Origin: Chrysomallon squamiferum | Taxonomy: Eukaryota; Mollusca; Gastropoda; Neomphalida; Peltospiridae | Length of the DNA: 64,000 bases | Direction of reading: 5' to 3' | Assembly (NCBI GenBank): GCA_012295275.1 | Contig: CM022676.1 | Location: 11,797,660 to 11,861,659 of the forward strand | Part shown: piece by piece, positions 56,101 to 64,000 of the stretch | Layout: each line of letters begins with the position of its first letter | Position numbering within the stretch: position 1 is the first letter of the stretch | The notes under the pieces: generated by a model | Told to the model about the DNA's origin: nothing | Seen by the model: only the letters and a program-made list of their open reading frames with translations | Databases searched by the model: none | Position numbers and translations under genes: made by a program

Positions 56101-59100
56101 TAAGTCATTAGGGTGTAAAAGAATAAAAATTATTTAAAATGACGTAACATAAACAAAACCCAACCTGAGAAATTTGTTTTCCATTGAGAAGAGTTCCACT
56201 TTCACTTCCTCTGTCTGACAGTACGTAGCAGCGTCTGTCATAGTCAAAGTATACGTCTGCATGTATCTACAAAATAAAACCCAGAAACATACACACACGA
56301 ATACTCGTAAATTTATACACTATATTTAAAACAAAGCTGCATTACAAAGTATTTCTCAAATTACATTATGTTATAAATTGCACAAAGTATAAATTGTTAG
56401 AAAGTAGATTATAAATTACATAAAAATAAATCTTTATTACAGAGTACATTCATAAATAATTATATTTAAAATAAATCTTTATTACAAAGTATATTTATAA
56501 ATTACACTGAAAATAAATTTTTATCAGTTTATTACAAAGAAGATTCACAAATTATTATATTTAAAATAAATCTTTGTTAAAGTAAATTTATAAACGACGT
56601 TAAAAGACAAGTGTGTTTACCTCGCTGATGCTGTTGTCAGGGATGACGATGGCGTGGTTCATGTTGATGTCTCGTCCTATCGAGCCCCCCGTGCACGTCA
56701 CAATGAACAACGTCCCCACGTCCAGACAGTCAGACTTCTGTACAATCGCTCGGATACACGGCGGCCAGCAGCCTCCTGCTTGCAAAACAAACAAACAAAC
56801 AAACAAATAAACAAATAGATAAACAAACAAATAAACAAATACACAAACAAATAAATAAATAAACAAATAAATAGATAAATAAATAAACAAATAAAAAAAA
56901 AACAAACAAACAAATAAATAAACAAAGAAATAAATAAACAAATAAGTAAATAAATAAACAAATAAACAAACAAATAAACAAACATAAATAAACAAACAAA
57001 TGAATAAACAAATGAATAAACAAATAAAAACAAATAAATAAATACATAAATAAATAAACAAACAAATAAACAAATAGATAAATAAATAAATAAGCAAGTA
57101 GCTACATAATATGTAAGTATGTAAGTGAACAGACATTTAAGAAGAAATCTTAAAAAAATAATGGGAATAAAAACAAACACAAGAAGAAAATATTTGTTTG
57201 AAAATAAAAAATATAAAAAAGTTAATAGTAGCATTTGTTAAACATTAATATTATCATGACTATAATGACAAGAGTAAAAAGAAAATTAAAAAGAAGAAAG
57301 AAAAGGTTAAACATTTCATTAAAAGCTGATTTAGGCTATAAGGTTACATCCTTCTAAAAAATCTGAAACAAATATCAGGTACTTTCTGTGCAAAGATAGT
57401 AATTAATTAATTAAAAACAATATAAAACCAGTCTTCTCAAGAAAAAAAGAAGGAAAAAAGACAGAATCATTTGATTGACAGCTGTCAATTACCATTTGAC
57501 TCCTCCATGTTGTAAGTTTCAGCCTCCTGGACTGCCTTGCTCTCTTCATCCAACCAATCACAGTTTTCACAGATTTCAACTGACCTGTCAGAATCATCTG
57601 CCCAGTCTGCCGACCAATCAGAATATTCTGATGAATACGTTGACCAATCAGAACTGGACAGTTCTCCTGGTTCTAAATGTTTGTGTGTACATTCCTCCTC
57701 CTCACCAGGAGCATCGTCTCTGGTCACATGACACAAAGGTTTTCTACACTCTGCGTTTCCACGGTTTGTTCTCTCCAAGCTTCTGCTGCTGATGTCACAG
57801 CTGTGGTTGTAGTGACAGGCTTGTGTCTTGTCACCCTCACATTTAGTCAGGTGTCTTCCTCTTCTAGCCGATTCTCCTACTTTCTCATTCTTGTGTAGCA
57901 AACTGTTTTTGTGTTTTCTGTGTTTTCTCTTCAAATGTTTCATATCATCGTGTTTAGATTGGTCTTTGTCTTTCGTTTTGTGTTTGTGTTTTCTCTTGTG
58001 TTTGTTTTTGTGTTTGTGCTTCATCTTGTGTTTAGATGCATGTCTCTCTTCTACTATCACAACATCGTCGTCATCATCACATCTGACACAGGCTTCATGT
58101 TCTGCATCATCATCCACACAAGCTGTTCTTTTAATTCTTTTCTCTACATCACCACGTCTGCTTTTTCTACCATGTTTCCATTGCATCCTCTCAACACAAC
58201 AACCACACTGACTGCAACTTCTCTCCCCACAGAGACAGCCACTCTCTCTTCATCAGCTACAGCAACATCTTTAAACTGTGATGAAACTGAATTAACCTGA
58301 ATTTTGTCTTCATGCAGACACACACTGTCATCAATTAACTCTTGTTGATATTCAGTTGATGGCTGTTGATATTCAGTTGATGGCTGTTGATATTCGGTTG
58401 AGAGTTGTTGATATTCAGTTGGTGGTTGCTGATATTCCATTGATGGATGTTGATATTCTGTTGAAGTATGTTGATGCTGCACTGATGGCTGTTTGTCAGT
58501 AGTGACTGAGACATATTTATTTTCACTAGTTTCATCAATCAACATGTCTGTCTGTAAGTCTGTCCATGTGTGGTTATCTTGTCTGTGTTTGTGAGTTTTA
58601 ACAAGTTTATGAGCTTCACTGCATCTCTTGATTTTCTCACGTGTTTGAGTTTCATCACATGTATGAGTTCTAGTGTGAGTTTTAGTGTGAGTTTTAGTGT
58701 GAGTTTTAGCGTGAGTTTTACAAAACCTTCCAGCCTGATGGCACTGATTTGTTTTGCTACAAACATGACGTTGCTTTCTCCCTTCAACACTACTACAACC
58801 ACATCGTTGTTTTCTCTTTTCAACGTGACAACTCCTGTGCAGACACTTTCTCTGGCGAGCAAGCATCTACAAGAAAAAGAGAGAGAGACACAAATGTGAA
58901 CATACCTAATGTAGATTTCAGTGCTAGTTTCCTTATCTGATCAGTGACATTCACCACACCATCGTCTTCGTCGGCTTTCTGACAAAAAGACAACGTCAGT
59001 GTTTTAGTCCAAATTTCACGGACGTTAATTCTTTTTTTTTTTTAATCTATATTAACATTATTTAATTTAAATTTCTAAATTGGGACTGAACTATTTTTAG

Positions 59101-61629
59101 TTTTAATTAAGTAATAGTGTGTCTGTTTTTCTTATCCTTTGAGAAAATATCATGGTTTCAGTTTAGCTTTTGATTTTTTTTTTTGTACGTTATCAAAAAA
59201 GCATATGAAAAACTGTAGTGAATGATTTGTATAATAAAAAAACATGAAAACTGTTGATGCTAAGTAACAATGTTAACAGTGTTGTCCCAGCAATGTAACA
59301 ATTACGTAATAATGTTTATAATGTTGCCATGGTGATACAAGAATTTATGTAATAATATTAATGATGATGTCATAGACACAGAAATGTTAAGTAATAATAT
59401 GTATAATGTTGTCATTATGTAGTGTGTTAATGATGTTGCTATGACATATTGAAAAAGGTTTTGATGCTGTTGCTATGGTGATATGAGCATTAAATAAAAG
59501 TGTTTATGATACTGCTAAGAAAAGTTTTCAAAGTGATGTGAATTATTCAAAGCTGTTCTAAAAGTAAGCTGCGACTGTTGTCTGTACCTGCTTTGTCCTC
59601 CTCCTCTCCTCAGTCTCCACACTGCAGAGTTCACTTCCCTGCCTGCCTTCTACTTTCTTACTATCTTTTACACTTTCACGTCTTTTCTCCGAGTCTGCTT
59701 CCAGTTTATTAGTGGCTTCTTTCTGGAATACAGTTTGGTTTTGAAATGTAAAACCCACACAAAAACACACATATTTAAACATATACACAGAGACAGACAC
59801 ACAAACATATACTGACATACACACACATACTAATACATTACAACACACACACACACACACACATGTACTACACACACATGTACAATACACACACACACAC
59901 ACATGTACTAATACATTACAACACACACACACAGACACACATGTACAATACACACACACACACACACATGTACTAATACATTAAACACACACACACACAC
60001 ACACACACACAAAGACACATGTACAATATTTACATGTACTAATACATTACACACACACATGTACACATGTACTAATACATTACAACACACACACACACAC
60101 ACACAACACACACACGTACTAATACATTACAACACACACACACACACACACTGCTCCCCCCATGCTAATCATGTGAACAGACAGACAGCAAGATGTACAG
60201 ACAGCAGTGCTTACCTTTGATAGACCAATCAGGTGAGAGTACATCTTGTAGCGAGCAGGGTCAATCTGAGAGTGGACAACATACTGACCATCGGCCTCAT
60301 CGTAGTAGAAGTAATTTCCAGTAGTTGGGTCATAGTACATACTCTTTTCCTGTTGAAAATAATAAAGTAAAGTGTGTGTATATATATCTATATCTATCTA
60401 CATATATATATAGATATATACACAGACACACACATATATTATTACACTACTGTTTTAGAGAAAAGCATATGTATTTATTTAACATAAATATTTTTGTACA
60501 AATAATTGTACTAAATTCTTATAAATGCATTTTTGATATGACATGCAGCAATTATTATAATAAAACCTAACAACATTTTCAGTGTGATTAATGTTTGGCT
60601 AACGATGCGATATTATTTCAAAACTGTTTCACTCTTCTCAAGTTACAACTGTATTGACTGTGAGATACTGTTGATAAACACACACACAACAAAATAAACA
60701 AACAACAAATACCCCGTCGTAGTAGTAGTTGGTGTTGTAGTCGTAGTACAGACCGGATGTCTCGTCATACATGAAGCCAGTTTGCTGCATGACAGCTTCA
60801 GCTGTGGCTTTAAGAGTATCTTCTATAGATACAGCTGTGTCTGTTGTACCCTGTGGATGCAGTACAGGTGGGTTAGCACATCTGTATCAGTATCTTTATA
60901 CGTATCTTTGTGATTGTGTCTAATTGATGTTTGTGTTTGTTTATATGTGACTGTATGGGTAGGCTCAAAATGTTAGACATAGAAGTTAACTGAAATTATA
61001 AGGTAAGTAATAATAATAATAAAAGCAACTGTATAGATGATGGTTTCATACTGATAAAATCGATTAAGTATCTATAGAAAACAATTAACAACTCAGGTCC
61101 ATCACAAGCGTACATGAACCTGTGATAAGAAGAGAGAAAATAAAAAAAATACCTGTTCTTTATCTTCATTCCACACAGTCGACACAGCAACATCATCATC
61201 CACTGAAACACAATACAAACAGCATCAGCAACAACTACCTGCACCACTATGATTACGACAACAACCACATCAGCAGCTGCTGTCACTACTACTACAGAAT
61301 AACAACATCAGAATGTAACAACAACATGTGTAACTACTTAATGTAACAAACTAACCAGGTCCCGTCTGCTCCGAGTCTGTCTGCACCTGAGCGTCCTTCC
61401 TGTCTGGGTGTCTGTATTTCTGTATCTGCTCACTGAGTTTCTCTATCTCCTGTCTCAGACTGAGGTTGTACTGAGCCAGTCTCTCCACCTGCAGATCTTT
61501 AGACGACAGTTTGCCCAGCGTACTCGCCAGAACCTTTTTAGTCGTCTGCAGCTCGGAGAACACCTGCGAGTAGCTCTTCTGAAGTTCCGAGAGAACTTCG
61601 CTCTTACACTCCTCAACATCACCTGCCAT
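53190..61629 (-). CDS. AGGF1: Angiogenic factor with G-patch and FHA domains (AGGF1), 14 exons
   Basis: Minus-strand exons: 61356-61629, 61153-61202, 60713-60850, 60215-60349, 59588-59722, 58906-58978, about 57493-58866, 56621-56775, 56165-56266, 55661-55799, 55061-55143, 54436-54566, 53669-53768 and 53190-53360. The domain order matches vertebrate AGGF1: an N-terminal coiled coil, an OCRE repeat (GLYYDYNTNYYYDG, then MYYDPTTGNYFYYDE), a long acidic and basic middle region, an FHA domain opening WPPCIRAIV with GRDINMNHAIVIP and GSESGTLLNGKQI, the SSDTCDACEPGQVR block, a G-patch (MGWKEGQGLGKDNAG) and the ANSSAGLGS tail. The start is ATG 61627-61629. The big middle exon is much longer than in vertebrates and contains two apparent frame changes (see findings). 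In vertebrates AGGF1 is a nuclear and secreted protein linked to angiogenesis and RNA biology; its role in an invertebrate is not established here. Confidence 0.93.
53370..53520. repeat. Copies of the last AGGF1 acceptor and exon start
   Basis: On the minus strand, exon 53190-53360 begins ATCACTGTCACTGTGAGAGC after GTGTTTCAG. Upstream intron sequence has two direct copies (GTGTTTCAG, then ATCA or ATCACTGTCACTGTGAGA) and one inverted fragment near 53490-53512. Confidence 0.85.
54617..54810. repeat. (AAAAAT)n microsatellite
   Basis: AAAATAAAAATAAAAAT runs with a poly-A insert in an AGGF1 intron. Confidence 0.95.
54840..55060. repeat. 26-bp tandem repeat beginning at an AGGF1 donor
   Basis: About eight units of ACTGTCACTAGTTAAAACAG plus TTGTC adjoin exon 55061-55143. 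On the minus strand the intron opens GTAAGTGACAGTGACTGC and the units repeat TAGTGACAGTGACAAC. Confidence 0.9.
55455..55660. repeat. 58-bp repeat: three copies of an AGGF1 exon end and donor
   Basis: On the minus strand, exon 55661-55799 ends CAGAACAAACCAG followed by GTGAGATAACTCTG. The same exon tail and donor recur three times at exact 58-bp spacing (exon-end equivalents at 55603, 55545 and 55487). Confidence 0.95.
56786..57095. repeat. (AAACAAAT)-type simple repeat
   Basis: About 300 bp of AAACAAACAAAT and AAATAAAT runs directly beside the acceptor of AGGF1 exon 56621-56775. They account for long Leu/Phe/Tyr-rich open frames on the minus strand that are not genes. Confidence 0.95.
58340..58480 (-). 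repeat. Coding 24-bp repeat (STEYQQP) in AGGF1
   Basis: About seven units encode variants of STEYQQP inside the large AGGF1 exon. They are flanked on the 5' side by a KTHTKTHTRTHT repeat (58680-58720). Both are low-complexity insertions in the linker between the OCRE and FHA regions. Confidence 0.75.
59755..60150. repeat. (CA)n with TGTACTAATACATTA units
   Basis: CA runs alternate with ACATGTACTAATACATTAC and ACATGTACAATACACAC in an AGGF1 intron. Confidence 0.92.
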
Positions 61630-63968
61630 CACGTTATCAGCTGCTTTGTGAGTAAAAACAAAATAATAATAAAAATAAATAAATATAAATAATAATAAAA
61701 AATTATAATAATTTTGAAATAATATTTAGGTAATTTTAATGTGGTGTTCAAAAGTAAAAAATATTCTATTAAAAGCTTAGCAGATTTTTCTTAAACTCCA
61801 GTCAAAAGATTATTTGGCATTTTATATTTCCTATTCAAAATAAAACATTACATATAAATCGTAGTTTTTATATATTTTACTAAGAAACTGTATTTATTTA
61901 TTTATTTATTTGATTTATTTATTTAAATATTAGTTTTGCTTTAAGGGTCTGTGCTATTTGAAAATATTCATAATCATTTACGCTGTACGATGATCATTTT
62001 TTTGCGAGTGTTCTCGTTGTTTTTTAAAACTAAATACACTGCTCCGTAACTCATAATCTCCATGGCTTTCTGCAAACAACTTGTAATTAAAAGGTTATGT
62101 GTCATCAAATAACAAAATTAATTTAGCAATTGCTGTTGTGTTTGACAGTTTGCACTGAATGCTTCCTTTTATTTTTATTTTTAAAAATTCGCTTTACTAA
62201 ATTACTTAGTTTTATTTTAAAATAAACTAATAATATTAAAATAAATTAAAATGAAGAAATACATTCATTAAACCGTGAGAGGAATTAAATACAATATGAC
62301 ATTAATTAAATACCTTTCTTTATAAATAAATAATTTCTTTATCTTGTTCAGGTTTTGTACTAATGTCAAAAATACCGTTTCTAACCGTCCATCATGGACG
62401 TTTCCATTACAATTCTTTCGATTCAAATTCCTCCTCACAACTTGAGATCACATATGTTTAACAACAGAACAAACATTATCTTTGTCTTATTAAGGCAGGC
62501 ATTATTTTTTATATTGAACTGTTAATAATTAATCTCGTATTATGAATAGTATATTATTCATGGCTAAGTTGAACACACAAACATTTTGTTGAAGTTGTTT
62601 CTATTATTAGGTATTCGAAAGCGCTAATTTTGGTCCGATAGTGTTTTGACCTATTTTTAGGATTTTTGAACTCTTCAATTCCTGTCTGAATAAAAACTTA
62701 TTAAATGGAATATACGAAATTTTATCTTCGTGTTTATTGCACAGATGTTACCGTGTACTGTCATAATAGGGCTTAATCTCATTCGGAAGTGTCCTGTTAT
62801 CTCGTTATGTTTCTTCAAACGTGTTTCGCGAATATCGTTCATACACTAGCTCTAGCTCTACAAGTTTTCTTCATATAAACAACCTGGACCAAAGAGAAGT
62901 TCAGTATCTTAGCTTCATTTGTATGTCCGTTATAAAAAGATTTTGTCCCCGTAAACGGTAGAAAACATTGATGGAAAACCTTTGTAAAATCGTTTGACCC
63001 CTTTCAAATTATATCACTATAAAGAGTAATATTTCATCGTTTTCCTTCTTACTGGTCATTATTAATCCTGTAGCGTTTACCTTTGTGATTTATTTTTCTG
63101 CGGTTGTGAAAAAAACCTTGGAAATAATATTGAAAATGACGGTGGAATATGTGTGTTTAATTGGTATTAGTGGGGAATATTCAGCTTTTTTTTGGATCAA
63201 CACATACTACATACGTAATAAATAATAAAATATGCCACTGAGTACAAATTTATGTATTTAGTTTTTCCTTCTTAGGTTTGACTTTTACTTTATAAAGTCC
63301 ACTCCCACATTCAAACAAGTTCTCAGAGAAACTTTCTCAAATGAGGACATTAAATCTTATCCAAGGTAAATTCAGTTTCTGTTCCATTTGCATTCACATA
63401 GCAAAACTTATAACTTTTGTAAGTACTATTATTAGATTGTTTTTCATTATGCTTTGTCGTGTCAAGCATACAACACAACAACCGGTTTTTGTCCATGTGT
63501 TGTTAATATGCTCTCACTGTAAAATGAGTTGATACTCGCTCACTGGAAGCAAATTGATCTTTATTATTATTATAATTGTGCATTCTTTATTGTTATAATA
63601 TTAAAGAAAAACTGCAACTCGTTAAAAGAAGAAAAACAAACAAACGAATCCCATTAAAATTTACATTTCAAATTTTCTCATTTGTGCTTTGTAAATGCAT
63701 TTCTTTGTAAATTAAATTTCTGTTTCAGATTTGATCCCAGTTCCTAACGCACGAGTTGAAAACTTGCAAACCGAAACCGCAATTTGACTCGCTCTTCAGA
63801 TTCTATTTATAGCAATCTTCGAGGTGACATCTATAAAAATATCGATTGCTTTTAGAGCTAGCGATGCCATCCGAGTTTTTACGCTGTAGCTGGCACCAGG
63901 GTGATGACGTCACGCAATTATTGATCGTATTGACTGTGCGTCCTGGAAGCCACCGTCAGAAGACGAAT
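61630..63968. other. Intergenic sequence 5' of AGGF1
   Basis: No convincing coding exon. AT-rich, with (TTTA) runs near 61890-61925 and an (ATT) run near 63560. The left end should contain the AGGF1 promoter on the minus strand; I could not identify elements with confidence. Confidence 0.5.
63905..63912. promoter_or_regulatory. Palindromic CRE-type site (TGACGTCA)
   Basis: A perfect 8-bp cAMP-response-element palindrome about 60 bases upstream of a candidate first exon. The surrounding 150 bp is visibly less AT-rich than the intergenic sequence, as expected for a promoter. Confidence 0.45.
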
Positions 63969-64000
63969 GACCATTTTGCTTGACATATGGTGAGTGTTTG
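63969..64000 (+). CDS. Possible first coding exon of a gene running off the right edge
   Basis: CAGAAGACGA followed by ATG opens a short frame (MTILLDIW) that meets a consensus donor, ATATG followed by GTGAGTG, at about 63989-63990. With the CRE-type site just upstream this could be the start of a plus-strand gene divergent from AGGF1. There is too little sequence to identify it. Confidence 0.3.

Noticed and set aside
56730-57234. Leu/Phe/Tyr-rich minus-strand frames resembling a membrane protein
   Set aside because: They are translations of the AAACAAAT simple repeat joined to a real AGGF1 exon (56621-56775).
57828-58300. Hydrophobic plus-strand frames opposite AGGF1
   Set aside because: Antisense of the KHK-rich AGGF1 linker. 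No start context or splice structure.

Overview
The window is animal nuclear DNA. It is AT-rich and full of microsatellites, with genes split into many short exons at GT/AG borders whose phases I could follow from exon to exon. Four genes are recognisable orthologues of conserved animal genes: CEP295, GPR89 (Golgi pH regulator), USP25/USP28 and AGGF1. Intron density, base composition and divergence from vertebrates suggest an invertebrate, perhaps a lophotrochozoan such as a mollusc. That last step is a guess.

Layout: 776-9664 (-) CEP295-like centriole gene, 14 coding exons; 11572-18214 (-) GPR89, 14 coding exons found, first exon not found; 19573-39457 (+) USP25/28 deubiquitinase, 23 coding exons found, from MTVEQ to the stop, but without the exon(s) for the N-terminal UBA-like region; 42400-44427 and about 47345-50743 (+) two tandem copies of a small RING-finger gene with a multi-pass membrane tail, on a 5-6 kb head-to-tail duplication (about 41570-46450 and 46500-52770); 53190-61629 (-) AGGF1, 14 exons with OCRE, FHA and G-patch regions; 63969-64000 (+) a possible first exon running off the right edge. 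GPR89 and USP25 are divergent and probably share a promoter near 19.3-19.6 kb.

The most unusual feature runs across all the large genes. Many tandem repeats in the introns are not random satellites but serial copies of the neighbouring exon border: a functional splice acceptor or donor plus 5-50 nt of adjoining exon. The extreme case is a 1.4 kb array (34195-35624) with about 32 copies of an acceptor and the first 18 nt of the next USP25 exon, all just upstream of the real one. Similar copies border at least 15 exons of USP25, GPR89, AGGF1 and CEP295, and one array copies the GPR89 stop-codon edge. This looks like a genome-specific duplication process that nucleates at exon borders and leaves decoy splice sites.

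Other notable points are a 27-bp coding minisatellite next to an apparent frame break in CEP295, two frame changes in the large central AGGF1 exon, and two extra phase-1 cassette exons in only one of the RING paralogues. No rRNA, tRNA, CRISPR or prokaryotic features were seen.
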